A DNA stretch of 64,000 nt from Streptomyces xantholiticus (lineage in GTDB: Bacteria > Actinomycetota > Actinomycetes > Streptomycetales > Streptomycetaceae), in contig NZ_BMWB01000010.1 in the NCBI RefSeq assembly GCF_014651015.1, forward strand, positions 111,756 to 175,755. The letters are read 5' to 3'. Made by a program: the position numbers and the translations under genes. Each line of letters starts with the position of its first letter. Position 1 is the stretch's first letter. The notes beneath the pieces were generated by a model. The model was given only the letters and a program-made list of their open reading frames with translations, was not told the origin of the DNA and searched no databases. Positions 26,768-36,168 of this stretch are shown here, piece after piece.

Positions 26768-27793
26768 TCAGAACACGGACTCCGCCTCGAACATCCGGTT
26801 CTCGGGAACGGTCTTGAGCCGGGTGACCGCCTCGGCCAGCGGCACCATCACCACGCTCGTACCGCGCAGGGCGGTCATCATGCCGAACTCGCCCCGGTGC
26901 GCCGCCTCCACCGCGTGCCACCCGAAGCGCGTCGCCAGCACCCTGTCGTACGCGGTCGGCGTGCCACCGCGCTGCACATGGCCGAGGATGACCGGCTTGG
27001 CCTCCTTGCCGAGCCGGCGCTCCAGCTCGGTGGCGAGCCGGTTGCCGATGCCCTGGAAGCGCTCGTGGCCGAACTGATCGATCTCGCCCTTGGCGTACTC
27101 CATCGAGCCCTCGGCGGGGTGGGCGCCCTCCGCGACGCAGATGACCGCGAACTTCTTGCCGCGGGCGAAGCGCTCCTCGACCATCTTGACCAGGTCGCTC
27201 ACCTCGAAGGGCCGCTCGGGCAGACAGATGCCGTGCGCGCCGCCCGCCATGCCCGACTCGAGGGCGATCCAGCCGGCGTGCCGTCCCATGACCTCGACGA
27301 CCATGACGCGCTGGTGCGACTCCGCGGTGGTCTTGAGGCGGTCGATGGCCTCGGTCGCGACCATGACGGCGGTGTCGAAGCCGAAGGTGCGGTCGGTGGA
27401 GGAGATGTCGTTGTCGATCGTCTTGGGGACGCCGACGACCGGCATCCCCGCGTCGGCCAGCATCCGGGACGCGGTGAGCGTGCCCTCGCCGCCGATCGGG
27501 ATGAGCGCGTCGAGGCTGTACTGCCTGGCCAACTCCGTGGCGTTCTCGGCCGCTTCGCGCAGCCGGCCGCGCTCCAGTCGGGCCGAGCCGAGGATGGTGC
27601 CGCCGCGGGCGAGGATGCCGCTGACGGCGTTGAGGTCGAGCGGACGGTAGTGGCCGTCGAGGAGACCCTTGAATCCGTCCTCGAAGCCGATGACTTCGTC
27701 GCCGTGACCCGTCATGGCGCGGTGCACGACAGACCGGATCACTGCGTTCAGACCTGGGCAGTCGCCGCCTGCGGTGAGAACTCCGATGCGCAT
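26768..27793 (-). CDS. pfkA: 6-phosphofructokinase
   Basis: This 341-aa group-III-type phosphofructokinase phosphorylates fructose 6-phosphate to fructose 1,6-bisphosphate. Motifs are GVLTAGGDCPGLNAVIRSVV (nucleotide loop), PIGGEGTLTASRML, PKTIDNDISSTD (catalytic Asp), VEVMGRHAGWIAL and LGHVQRGGTPTAYDR. A Gly-Gly-Asp rather than Gly-Gly-Glu phosphate-donor loop sets ATP versus PPi preference in this family. By resemblance to Streptomyces PfkA I expect ATP use. It diverges from pta, so glycolysis and acetate genes share this intergenic region. Confidence 0.93.
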   Translation of the reverse strand: MRIGVLTAGGDCPGLNAVIRSVVHRAMTGHGDEVIGFEDGFKGLLDGHYRPLDLNAVSGILARGGTILGSARLERGRLREAAENATELARQYSLDALIPIGGEGTLTASRMLADAGMPVVGVPKTIDNDISSTDRTFGFDTAVMVATEAIDRLKTTAESHQRVMVVEVMGRHAGWIALESGMAGGAHGICLPERPFEVSDLVKMVEERFARGKKFAVICVAEGAHPAEGSMEYAKGEIDQFGHERFQGIGNRLATELERRLGKEAKPVILGHVQRGGTPTAYDRVLATRFGWHAVEAAHRGEFGMMTALRGTSVVMVPLAEAVTRLKTVPENRMFEAESVF

Positions 27794-28084
27794 CGTGCTG
27801 TGTCTCCTGCTCGTCGGTCGTCCTTGTGAGCCACTTCCGATTGTCCCACGGGCCCGGCAGCGCCTGCGCTCCTTGCTGCTGCACGCCCTCCAAACCCTGC
27901 CCGCTCGTCCGACGGGCGTCCTAGCCAGCCCCGGAGGTATTGTCAAGAGGGCAATGCCGCCCCGAGCGGTTTTCCGGCACGCCCGCGTTCGCCGTCGCGC
28001 ACGGCGGAGCCAGGGGCCCGCCGGAGCACTCGGCGCGGTGGCACGCCCAGCACGGACCTCATGGACATGGACGGGAGAGCACGC

Positions 28085-30220
28085 GTGACGCGCAGCGTGT
28101 ACGTGACCGGGATCGACCGCAGCGACGGACGGCAGGTGGTCGAACTGGGGGTCATGGAGCTGCTGACCCGCCAGGTGGACCGTGTGGGCGTCTTCCGCCC
28201 CCTCGTCCACGACGGTCCCGACCGCCTCTTCGAGCTGCTGCGGGCGCGCTACCGGCTCTCCCAGGACTCCGCCTCCGTCTACGGCATGGACTACCAGGAG
28301 GCGGCCGCGCTCCAGGCGGAGAAGGGCACGGACGAGCTGGTCTCGCAGCTGGTCGAGCGCTTCCTGACGGTGGCCAGGGAGTACGAGGTGGTCCTGGTCC
28401 TGGGCACGGACTACGCCGCCACCCAGCTCCCCGACGAACTGGCGCTCAACGCGCGGCTCGCCAACGAGTTCGGTGCCTCGGTGATCGCCGTGGTCGGCGG
28501 CAAGGGCCAGACGCCCCATTCCGTACGGGCCGAGACGCGCAACGCCTTCCGTGCCTACGAGGCCCTCGGCTGCAACGTGCTCGCCATGGTGGCCAACCGG
28601 GTCGCCCCCGACGAGCGCGCGGGCATAGCCGAGCGGCTTGCGGCCCGCCTACCGGTCCCCTGCTACGCGATCCCCGACGAGCCCGCGCTCGCGGCGCCCA
28701 CGGTCGCCCAGATCACCCATGCCCTCGGCGGCACGGTGCTGCTCGGCGACGACTCCGGCCTCGCGCGCGACGCCCTGGACTTCGTCTTCGGCGGCGCGAT
28801 GCTGCCGAGCTTCCTGCCGGCCCTGACCCCCGGCTGCCTGGTCGTGACGCCGGGCGACCGCGCCGACCTGGTCGTGGGCTCGCTCGCCGCGCACTCCGCG
28901 GGCACGCCGCCCATCGCGGGTCTCCTGCTGACGCTGAACGAGCGCCCGAGTGAGGAGGTCCTCACCCTCGCGGCCCGCCTCGCACCGGGCACCCCGGTCA
29001 TCTCCGTGGCGGGCAACAGCTTCCCGACCGCGGGTGAACTGTTCGCGATGGAAGGCAAATTGAGCGCCACCACGCCGCGCAAGGCGGAGACCGCGCTGGG
29101 TCTCTTCGAGCGCCATGTGGACACCGGTGACCTGCTGGCCCGTCTCGCGGTGGCCCGCAGCGGGCGGGTCACGCCGATGATGTTCGAGCACGAGCTGCTG
29201 GAACAGGCGCGCGCCGACCGCCGCCGGGTGGTGCTGCCGGAGGGTACGGAGGAGCGGGTGCTGCGCGCGGCGGAGGTCCTGATCCGCCGGGACGTGTGCG
29301 ACCTGACCCTGCTCGGCGATGTCGAGATCATCCGCAAGAAGGCCGCCGACCTCGGCATCGACCTGTCGGTCGCCCAGCTGATCGATCCCCACACCTCCGA
29401 GCTGCGCCAGTCCTTCGCCGAGCGGTACGCCGGACTGCGCGCCCACAGGGGCGTGACGGTCGAGCTGGCGTACGACGTGGTGGCGGACGTGAACTACTTC
29501 GGCACCCTGATGGTCGAGGAGGGCCTGGCCGACGGCATGGTGTCGGGCTCGGTGCACTCCACGGCGGCGACCATCCGCCCCGCTTTCGAGATCATCAAGA
29601 CCAAGCCGGAAGCCTCGATCGTCTCGTCCGTGTTCTTCATGTGCCTGGCGGACGAGGTCCTGGTCTACGGCGACTGCGCGGTCAACCCGGACCCGGACGC
29701 CGAGCAGCTCGCCGACATCGCCGTCCAGTCGGCCGCGACGGCGGCCCGCTTCGGCGTGGAGCCGCGGATCGCGATGCTGTCGTACTCGACGGGCACCTCG
29801 GGGTCGGGTGCCGACGTGGACAAGGTGCGCGAGGCGACCAAGCTGGTGCGCGGGTCCCGTCCGGACCTGAGTGTCGAGGGTCCGATCCAGTACGACGCGG
29901 CCGTCGAGCCGGCCGTCGCCGCGACCAAGCTGCCGGACTCCGAGGTGGCCGGCCGGGCGACGGTCCTGATCTTCCCGGACCTGAACACCGGCAACAACAC
30001 GTACAAGGCCGTACAGCGCTCGGCGGGCGCCGTCGCGGTCGGCCCGGTGCTCCAGGGCCTGCGCAAGCCGGTCAACGACCTGTCGCGCGGCGCGCTGGTC
30101 AGCGACATCGTCAACACGGTCGCGATCACCGCGATCCAGTCCCAGGTCCCGTCGCAGTCCCCCGGCCCGTCGCAGTCCCAGTCCCGGATCCCGTCGAAGG
30201 CCCAGGAGCCCTCCGCATGA
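28085..30220 (+). CDS. pta: Phosphate acetyltransferase
   Basis: The 711-aa long-form enzyme converts acetyl-CoA and phosphate to acetyl phosphate. It has an N-terminal P-loop-like/BioD domain (about 1-200), a DRTGG domain (about 215-330) and a C-terminal PTA_PTB catalytic domain (about 380-690; VVLPEGTEERVLRAAEVLI, ALVYGDCAVNPDPDAEQLAD-like segment, FPDLNTGNNTYKAVQR). GTG 28085 is preceded by GGGAGAG. The first Walker-type glycine run of the N-domain is weak here. The stop overlaps ackA (ATGA), so acetate formation is encoded by a coupled pair. The C-terminal tail is Ser/Gln/Pro-rich. Confidence 0.94.
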   Translation: MTRSVYVTGIDRSDGRQVVELGVMELLTRQVDRVGVFRPLVHDGPDRLFELLRARYRLSQDSASVYGMDYQEAAALQAEKGTDELVSQLVERFLTVAREYEVVLVLGTDYAATQLPDELALNARLANEFGASVIAVVGGKGQTPHSVRAETRNAFRAYEALGCNVLAMVANRVAPDERAGIAERLAARLPVPCYAIPDEPALAAPTVAQITHALGGTVLLGDDSGLARDALDFVFGGAMLPSFLPALTPGCLVVTPGDRADLVVGSLAAHSAGTPPIAGLLLTLNERPSEEVLTLAARLAPGTPVISVAGNSFPTAGELFAMEGKLSATTPRKAETALGLFERHVDTGDLLARLAVARSGRVTPMMFEHELLEQARADRRRVVLPEGTEERVLRAAEVLIRRDVCDLTLLGDVEIIRKKAADLGIDLSVAQLIDPHTSELRQSFAERYAGLRAHRGVTVELAYDVVADVNYFGTLMVEEGLADGMVSGSVHSTAATIRPAFEIIKTKPEASIVSSVFFMCLADEVLVYGDCAVNPDPDAEQLADIAVQSAATAARFGVEPRIAMLSYSTGTSGSGADVDKVREATKLVRGSRPDLSVEGPIQYDAAVEPAVAATKLPDSEVAGRATVLIFPDLNTGNNTYKAVQRSAGAVAVGPVLQGLRKPVNDLSRGALVSDIVNTVAITAIQSQVPSQSPGPSQSQSRIPSKAQEPSA

Positions 30221-31422
30221 CCGCCACCCGCGTCCTCGTCCTCAACTCCGGCTCGTCGTCGGTGAAGTACCAGCTGCTCGACATGCGCGACTCCTCCCGG
30301 CTGGCGGTCGGGCTGGTCGAGCGGATCGGCGAGGCGACCTCGCGTCTCGTGCACACCCCGCTTACGGGCGGCGGGGGCGAGCGCCGGGAACGCTCCGGCC
30401 CGATCGCCGACCACGACGCGGCGCTCAAGGCGGTGGCGGACGAGCTGGCGCACGACGGCCTGGGCCTGGACTCCCCCGAACTCGCCGCGATCGGCCACCG
30501 CGTCGTGCACGGCGGCCTGAGGTTCAGCGCCCCCACGGTGATCACGGACGAGGTGCTCGCGGAGGTCGAGCGGCTCGTCCCTGTCGCGCCGCTGCACAAC
30601 CCGGCGAACATCACCGGTATCCGCACGGCCCGGGCACTTCGCCCGGACCTGCCGCAGGTCGCGGTCTTCGACACGGCCTTCCACACGACGATGCCGGAGG
30701 CGGCCGCCCGGTACGCGATCGACGTCGAGACCGCGGACGCGCACCGTATCCGCCGCTACGGCTTCCACGGCACCTCCCACGCGTACGTCTCACGGGCCAC
30801 GGCCCGGCTGCTCGGCAAGGACCCGTCGGAGGTGAACGTCATCGTGCTGCACCTCGGCAACGGCGCGTCCGCCTCCGCCGTCGCCGGCGGCAGGTGTGTG
30901 GAGACCTCGATGGGACTGACGCCCTTGGAGGGCCTCGTGATGGGTACGCGCTCCGGTGACATCGACCCGGCGGTGACGTTCCACCTCAAGCGGGTCGCCG
31001 GAATGAGCACGGACGAGATCGACGCACTGCTCAACAAGAAGAGCGGCCTGGTGGGCCTGTGCGGAGACAACGACATGAGGGAGATCCGCCGGAGGATGGA
31101 GGAGGGCGACGAGCGCGCACGGCTGGCGTTCGACATTTACGTCCACCGGCTGAAGAAGTACATCGGCGCGTATTACGCGGTTCTCGGGCGGGTGGACGCG
31201 CTGGCGTTCACCGCCGGGGTGGGTGAGAACTCGGCCCCGGTGCGGGAGGCCGCGATCGCCGGTCTGGAGGGCCTCGGCCTTGCGGTGGACCCGGAACCGA
31301 ACGCCGCGCGGTCGGGCGAGGCGCGGCTGATCTCGCCGGCGGGCGCGCCGGTGGCGGTCGCCGTCGTGCCGACGGACGAGGAGCTCGAAATCGCGCGACA
31401 GACCTTCGAGCTGGTGAAGTGA
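30217..31422 (+). CDS. ackA: Acetate kinase
   Basis: This 401-aa ASKHA-fold enzyme makes ATP and acetate from acetyl phosphate, or runs in reverse for acetate activation. Visible motifs are VLVLNSGSSSVKYQLLD (Asn and Ser of site 1), HRVVHGG, VFDTAFHTTMP (catalytic Asp), YGFHGTSHAYVS, VLHLGNGASASAV and FTAGVGENSAPVRE. It is translationally coupled to pta and followed by pyk after 102 bp. Confidence 0.96.
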   Translation: MTATRVLVLNSGSSSVKYQLLDMRDSSRLAVGLVERIGEATSRLVHTPLTGGGGERRERSGPIADHDAALKAVADELAHDGLGLDSPELAAIGHRVVHGGLRFSAPTVITDEVLAEVERLVPVAPLHNPANITGIRTARALRPDLPQVAVFDTAFHTTMPEAAARYAIDVETADAHRIRRYGFHGTSHAYVSRATARLLGKDPSEVNVIVLHLGNGASASAVAGGRCVETSMGLTPLEGLVMGTRSGDIDPAVTFHLKRVAGMSTDEIDALLNKKSGLVGLCGDNDMREIRRRMEEGDERARLAFDIYVHRLKKYIGAYYAVLGRVDALAFTAGVGENSAPVREAAIAGLEGLGLAVDPEPNAARSGEARLISPAGAPVAVAVVPTDEELEIARQTFELVK

Positions 31423-31524
31423 GTGGTGGAGTGAATTGATGAACGCCTGAGCGGGCTGGCGCCCATTTGTACATTCCACCAGACGGAATATTCCGCAGGG
31501 AAACAAACCGATAGGATCCGCCTT
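31423..31524 (+). promoter_or_regulatory. ackA-pyk spacer with AT-rich palindrome
   Basis: The 12-bp palindrome CGGAATATTCCG (31484-31495) sits at promoter distance from pyk. TTGTAC (31467-31472), a 16-bp spacer and TATTCC (31489-31494) form a possible promoter overlapping it. TAGGA before the ATG serves as the ribosome site. Confidence 0.4.
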
Positions 31525-32955
31525 ATGCGCCGTTCCAAAATCGTCTGCACACTGGGCCCCGCCGTCGACTCGTATGAGCAGCTGAAAGCGCTCATCGAGG
31601 CTGGTATGAACGTGGCCCGCTTCAACTTCAGCCACGGGACCCACGCCGACCATGAGGAGCGGTACCACCGCGTCCGCCAGGCGTCCGAGGACACCGGCCG
31701 CGCCGTGGGCGTGCTCGCCGACCTCCAGGGCCCCAAGATCCGCCTGGAGACCTTCGCCGAGGGACCGGTCGAACTGGTCCGCGGCGACGAGTTCACCATC
31801 ACCACCGATGACGTCCCCGGCGACAAGTCGATCTGCGGGACCACGTACAAGGGTCTGCCCGGGGACGTCTCCAAGGGCGACCAGATCCTGATCAACGACG
31901 GAAACGTCGAGCTGCGCGTCGTCGAGGTCGAGGGCCCGCGGGTCAAGTCGATCGTCGTCGAGGGCGGCGTCATCTCCGACCACAAGGGCATCAACCTGCC
32001 GGGCGCGGCCGTCAACGTGCCGGCGCTGTCCGAGAAGGACGTCGAGGACCTCCGCTTCGCGCTGCGCATGGGCTGCGACATGGTCGCCCTCTCCTTCGTC
32101 CGGGATGCCGCCGACGTCAAGGACGTCCACAAGGTGATGGACGAGGAGGGCCGCCGGGTCCCCGTCATCGCCAAGGTGGAGAAGCCGCAGGCGGTCGACA
32201 ACATGCAGGACGTCGTCATGGCCTTCGACGGCGTGATGGTGGCGCGCGGCGACCTCGCCGTCGAGTACCCCCTCGAGCGTGTCCCCATGGTGCAGAAGCG
32301 CCTCATCGAGCTGTGCCGTCGCAACGCCAAGCCGGTGATCGTGGCGACCCAGATGATGGAGTCGATGATCACCAACTCCCGCCCCACCCGCGCGGAGGCG
32401 TCCGACGTCGCCAACGCGATCCTGGACGGAGCCGACGCGGTCATGCTCTCCGCGGAGTCCTCCGTCGGGGCGTACCCGATCGAGACGGTCAAGACGATGT
32501 CGAAGATCGTCGCCGCGGCGGAGGAAGAACTCCTCGCCAAGGGCCTCCAGCCCCTGGTCCCCGGCAAGAAGCCCCGCACCCAGGGCGGTTCGGTCGCCCG
32601 CGCGGCCGCCGAGATCGCGGACTTCCTCGGCGGCAAGGCGCTGATCGCTTTCACCAAGTCCGGCGACACGGCCCGCCGCCTCTCCCGTTACCGTGCCGAA
32701 CAGCCCATCCTCGCCTTCACGACGGACCAGGACACCCGCAACCAGCTCACGCTGAGCTGGGGCGTGGAGTCCTTCCTGGCCCCGTTCGTCGAGACGACGG
32801 ACGCGATGGTCGACCTGGTGGACGCGGAGCTGCTGAAGCTCCAGCGCTACAACGCGGGCGACATCATGGTGATCACAGCCGGCTCACCCCCGGGCGTCCC
32901 GGGCACGACGAACATGGTGCGGGTGCACCACCTGGGCGGGGAGTCGCACGGCTGA
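31525..32955 (+). CDS. pyk: Pyruvate kinase
   Basis: This 476-aa glycolytic enzyme transfers phosphate from phosphoenolpyruvate to ADP. Motifs include MRRSKIVCTLGPAVDS, VARFNFSHGTHADH, LADLQGPKIRLE, the signature VIAKVEKPQAVDNM, MVARGDLAVEYPLERVP and VATQMMESMITNSRPTRAE. The C-terminal domain carries an allosteric-type loop (FTKSGDTARRLSRYR). It follows pta-ackA, placing PEP-to-pyruvate and acetyl-CoA-to-acetate steps together. Two strong hairpins terminate the gene. Confidence 0.97.
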   Translation: MRRSKIVCTLGPAVDSYEQLKALIEAGMNVARFNFSHGTHADHEERYHRVRQASEDTGRAVGVLADLQGPKIRLETFAEGPVELVRGDEFTITTDDVPGDKSICGTTYKGLPGDVSKGDQILINDGNVELRVVEVEGPRVKSIVVEGGVISDHKGINLPGAAVNVPALSEKDVEDLRFALRMGCDMVALSFVRDAADVKDVHKVMDEEGRRVPVIAKVEKPQAVDNMQDVVMAFDGVMVARGDLAVEYPLERVPMVQKRLIELCRRNAKPVIVATQMMESMITNSRPTRAEASDVANAILDGADAVMLSAESSVGAYPIETVKTMSKIVAAAEEELLAKGLQPLVPGKKPRTQGGSVARAAAEIADFLGGKALIAFTKSGDTARRLSRYRAEQPILAFTTDQDTRNQLTLSWGVESFLAPFVETTDAMVDLVDAELLKLQRYNAGDIMVITAGSPPGVPGTTNMVRVHHLGGESHG

Positions 32956-32974
32956 CGCCCTGTCCCCCCGCTGC

Positions 32975-33022
32975 ACGGACGGCCTTCCGGCCCCTTCGGG
33001 GGGTCGGGAGGCCGTCCGTTTT
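32975..33022 (+). terminator. Intrinsic terminator of pyk
   Basis: ACGGACGGCCT (32975-32985) pairs with AGGCCGTCCGT (33009-33019), followed by TTTT. The stem is 11 bp and perfect. Confidence 0.9.
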
Positions 33023-33092
33023 CGGCCGCCCCTGTGCCCACTGTGGCGCCGGATGCCGACCTGACCGATCTGACCGCCCGCACCGCGAACGA

Positions 33093-33135
33093 CTGTGGGC
33101 CGCACCCCCTGAACGGGTGCGACCCACAGCCTTTT
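33093..33135 (+). terminator. Second terminator between convergent pyk and the secreted-protein gene
   Basis: CTGTGGG-C-CGCACCC (33093-33107) pairs with GGGTGCG-A-CCCACAG (33115-33129), one mismatch, followed by CCTTTT. It may also stop transcription from the minus-strand operon, although the T run favours plus-strand use. Confidence 0.75.
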
Positions 33136-33158
33136 CGCGGCTCCCGGTGGTCTTGGGC

Positions 33159-34496
33159 TCAGGCGTTGCCGCCGGTGAAGTAGTTGTGCAGCCCCGGGAC
33201 CGTCAGCGTCCCGCCGAACTGGCCGGCCTGGGTGACCTTCACATCGGTGAACATCGCGAAGGGGACGTTCAGCGGCGGCGGGGTCTGCGGACTGAAGGTG
33301 ATCGGGATGATGCCGAAGAGGTTGCCCTTCAGCTCCTCGGTGTACATCGTCACCGTGCCGTTGCGGATCGTCGAGGTCGAGCCCTTGCGCGCCTCGACGT
33401 GCACCGTCGTGCCGTTCGGGCCGACCACGAGCTGGTGCAGGTCCTTGATGTCCACGCCCGACGCGGTGAATTTCAGGACCTTCTTGATCTTGCCGCTGCC
33501 GGTCTTCACCTCGACGATGCCGTGGTAGTCCAGGCCCGTCAGGGTGAGCATCGAGCTCTCGAGGATCCAGGGGTCGTCCGGGAGCAGCGGGAGACCCGGC
33601 TCGACCTCGGCGGCCGCGAGAGCCTCGGGGTCCGCGGTCGGGCACGGGAAGCGCGGCTTTGCGCCCTCCGGGATGTCCTCGTCCTTCTTGGGGTCGAGTC
33701 CCTTGACGTCCTCGTCCAGCTCTTCGACCTCGGCACCGGCCTCGTCGGCCGCCTCCTTGATCGCTTCCTTGGTCTTGTCGACGGTGTCGCCCACCGCGTC
33801 GGTGGCCTTCTCCGCCGGCTCCTCCGCGGGTTCGTCGGCAGGCACTGCCGCAGGCTTCTCCGCCGCAGGCTCCTCGACCGCAGGCTCCTCGGCCGGCTCC
33901 GTCGCGGTGCCGGTGGGAGACGGCGTCGGGGTCGGCTCCGGCTCGCCCCGCAGCGCGTCGCCGACGCCGTCGAAGAAGTCCTCGACCTTGTCGCCCACAC
34001 CCAGCGGGTCCAGCGGGTTCTCGGTCTCGCTCGCCGAGGGCTCGGGCGCGGGTGCCTTCTGCTCCGCTCCGGCCGCGGGGGCGGACGGGCTCTCGGCGGG
34101 GTTCGGCTCCTGCGCCGCGTCGTCCGCTCCCCCTCCTGACGTCGCGCTCGGCGTCGGCTCCGGCTCGGCCGTGTCCGTGGGGGCCGGCGACTCGGACGGC
34201 TTGGCCGACTCCGAGGCGGACGGCGAGGCCGACTCCGACGGCTCGTCCGAGCGGGTCACGCACGGGCCCGGCGCGAACGGGATCTCCTTGTCGTCGGCCA
34301 GGGCGAGTTTGGGGGTGAGGCCCATTCCGACGAAGACGGCGGTGGGCATCGCGGCCAGGGCTATCGCCTTGCTCGCGGGCAGGTGGAACTTGGTGAGCAG
34401 CGACTTCCTGGGGGCGGCGTGCCGCGGCCCTTTTCTCTCCCGCGAGCCGTCGCCGCCCGCGGCCGCGGTCAGCGGTGGTGTTGCGTCACCCGGCAC
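33159..34496 (-). CDS. Secreted low-complexity protein with C-terminal beta domain
   Basis: This 445-aa protein has a twin-basic N-terminal region and a hydrophobic signal/anchor (about 40-68; SKAIALAAMPTAVFVGMGL) ending near ALADDKE. Next comes a long Ser/Pro/Glu/Ala-rich spacer (about 80-290). The compact C-terminal domain (about 305-445) contains SSMLTLTGLDYHGIVEVKTG and ends FTGGNA. I recognise it only as the third member of a DUF6230/DUF6114 operon. GTG 34496 with GGAGG four bases upstream is well supported, and the gene overlaps DUF6114 by 11 bp. It probably lies in or outside the cell membrane; function unknown. Confidence 0.75.
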   Translation of the reverse strand: MPGDATPPLTAAAGGDGSRERKGPRHAAPRKSLLTKFHLPASKAIALAAMPTAVFVGMGLTPKLALADDKEIPFAPGPCVTRSDEPSESASPSASESAKPSESPAPTDTAEPEPTPSATSGGGADDAAQEPNPAESPSAPAAGAEQKAPAPEPSASETENPLDPLGVGDKVEDFFDGVGDALRGEPEPTPTPSPTGTATEPAEEPAVEEPAAEKPAAVPADEPAEEPAEKATDAVGDTVDKTKEAIKEAADEAGAEVEELDEDVKGLDPKKDEDIPEGAKPRFPCPTADPEALAAAEVEPGLPLLPDDPWILESSMLTLTGLDYHGIVEVKTGSGKIKKVLKFTASGVDIKDLHQLVVGPNGTTVHVEARKGSTSTIRNGTVTMYTEELKGNLFGIIPITFSPQTPPPLNVPFAMFTDVKVTQAGQFGGTLTVPGLHNYFTGGNA

Positions 34497-35052
34497 TGTT
34501 CCTCCCGCCGTTGCCTTCGGTGTATGTCTCGTACGTGTCCGTGCCGTGGCCGTCCCACTGCTCCGGAACGGCCTGGGTGTCCACCTCGCTCGCCGGATCC
34601 GGCTGCTTCGCCTTCCCGGCCGTCACGGCCGCGGGCTCGTAGGTCTTCTTCTCAGGGATCCACGACAGTGCCAGCGCGCCGCCGATGAGCGAGAGCAGGA
34701 AGCCGATGACGAAGCCGCCCAGGTTGGCGATGGGAATGGAGACCAGTGCCAGAAGAATGGCGGCGATGCCCGCGAACACCCTGGCGACCGCCTGGAACCA
34801 CATCGTGAGGCCGAGCGTGACCAGCAATACACCGATGATCAGAGAGCCGGCACCCGCCGTCGTCGCCATGGACAACGTCATGTGGCCGAGCTTCAACGAC
34901 GCGTACGGGAAGTAGGCGATGGGGATTCCGCCCAGCAGGGTGAACAGGCCTGCCCAGAAGGGCCGCTGTCCCCGCCAACTGCGGAAGTTCCGCCGGAGGA
35001 CGCGAATGTAGTGCTCGTCCCGGCCGTGGGACACTGCGGTCTCGGCGCTCAT
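34486..35052 (-). CDS. DUF6114 membrane protein
   Basis: The 188-aa protein has a basic N-terminus (RVLRRNFRSWRGQRPFWAG) and four predicted membrane helices between about residues 32 and 135 (GLFTLLGGIPIAYFPYASL; AGAGSLIIGVLLVTLGLTMW; VFAGIAAILLALVSIPIANL; GGFVIGFLLSLIGGALALSW). The C-terminal cytoplasmic tail is hydrophilic. It overlaps the next gene and follows DUF6230 after 97 bp that contains a 10-bp hairpin. Function unknown; its partners suggest a cell-envelope role. Confidence 0.85.
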   Translation of the reverse strand: MSAETAVSHGRDEHYIRVLRRNFRSWRGQRPFWAGLFTLLGGIPIAYFPYASLKLGHMTLSMATTAGAGSLIIGVLLVTLGLTMWFQAVARVFAGIAAILLALVSIPIANLGGFVIGFLLSLIGGALALSWIPEKKTYEPAAVTAGKAKQPDPASEVDTQAVPEQWDGHGTDTYETYTEGNGGRNSAG

Positions 35053-35095
35053 GGAAAACAGCTCCCTGGTACTGGCGTTGCTGTGTGAAGAGAGA

Positions 35096-35134
35096 GGCGG
35101 GCGGGCGAAGCTGCCAGAGTTTCACCCGCCCGCC
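35096..35134 (-). terminator. Hairpin between DUF6230 and DUF6114 genes
   Basis: A perfect 10-bp repeat (GGCGGGCGGG with CCCGCCCGCC) with a 19-base loop lies inside the operon. It may be an attenuator giving more of the first gene product than of the later ones. Confidence 0.5.
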
Positions 35135-35149
35135 CGGACGGGATGAGCG

Positions 35150-35803
35150 TCAGTAACACTCGACGTCGGGACCGTCGCCCTTGTGCAGTGCCATCTTCAG
35201 ACCGCCCAGCGTGAAGGTGCCGGCGGTGGTCGCCCACGCCTTCTGCTTGGCGCCCGTGAGGACTGCCTTGTCCGCCTGCTGGGCGAAGCTGTTCGGCAGG
35301 ATCCTGTCCTTGACCTCCGGGCCCTTGCCCCCGCGCCTGACGTCGGTGTCCTTGGCCGCGACGCCGATGTCGATGTTCGTGAACGTCGCGTCGGCCTCGA
35401 GGTTGGAGATGTCAAGGTAAAGGTTCTTTGCCTTGACCTCCGAAGCGCCCTCGCCGGCCGTCAGCTTCATCGTGACCTTGCCGAACAGCGGCACATCGGT
35501 GACGACCGACTGGCACATGTCGTTGATCGTGGCAGTCTCGAAGGTCGAGATCGCCACAGGGCGCTTGACCTTCTTGTCGCTGGTGGTGCTCTCGTACCCC
35601 TCGTTGAGGCCGCCGTACTGGGCGAAGCCGTACCCCTCAAGGTGTCCGGCCTCGACCTTGAACTCCTGGCCCGACACCGCGAAGGACGCGGCGAGCGCCC
35701 CCTGTGCCAGGCCGACGCCTATCGCAGCCGTCGCGGCCACGCTCGGCACCATGACCAGGGCGAACCGCTTCCATCTGGTTCCACCGCGAGCCATAGACTC
35801 CAT
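35150..35803 (-). CDS. DUF6230 secreted or surface protein
   Basis: This 217-aa protein starts with a basic stretch (RGGTRWKRFA) and a hydrophobic segment (about 17-40) that could be a signal peptide or anchor. The rest is a beta-rich domain with two cysteines (DMCQSV and the C-terminal VECY). Relatives are sometimes annotated as cholesterol esterase without biochemical support that I know of. ATG 35803 is preceded by AAGGAGG at ideal spacing. It is the first gene of the three-gene operon and follows a 730-bp non-coding leader. Confidence 0.82.
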   Translation of the reverse strand: MESMARGGTRWKRFALVMVPSVAATAAIGVGLAQGALAASFAVSGQEFKVEAGHLEGYGFAQYGGLNEGYESTTSDKKVKRPVAISTFETATINDMCQSVVTDVPLFGKVTMKLTAGEGASEVKAKNLYLDISNLEADATFTNIDIGVAAKDTDVRRGGKGPEVKDRILPNSFAQQADKAVLTGAKQKAWATTAGTFTLGGLKMALHKGDGPDVECY

Positions 35804-36168
35804 GACTTTCCTCCTTCTCGGACGTACATCTCCGGTCCGGGCCCTCGGGCCCGTCCTGGGATGGGAGAAGTGCTACGTCCTCGGGAAGGAGAGCGCCCGC
35901 TCTTTCAGGCGCGACGTGCGTCCGAAAAACACCGGCGATCACCCCCGAGCGACAACCACTGGTCGCGCCTGACTCGTCACGCACAACCTGTCGGACAGGC
36001 CCTGCCGTTCTGCGGCAGGAACCCCCCTGTCCGCGACCGGTGTCCACTGCCACCGACCGGCCCGGTGGGGACCCAATGGGCCGCGGCACGGCTGGAGGCC
36101 GGGCTGGTGCGGTATTGGACCGAGCGTCGCCGATCGTTGTCCATTCCCGGCCAGGGCACAAGGGGGTT

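Noticed and set aside
27954..28088. 44-codon frame whose stop overlaps the pta GTG, similar to the glgE leader frame
   Set aside because: The ribosome site is poorly placed and the product is Arg/Ala-rich; any GTGA start gives such an overlap by chance.
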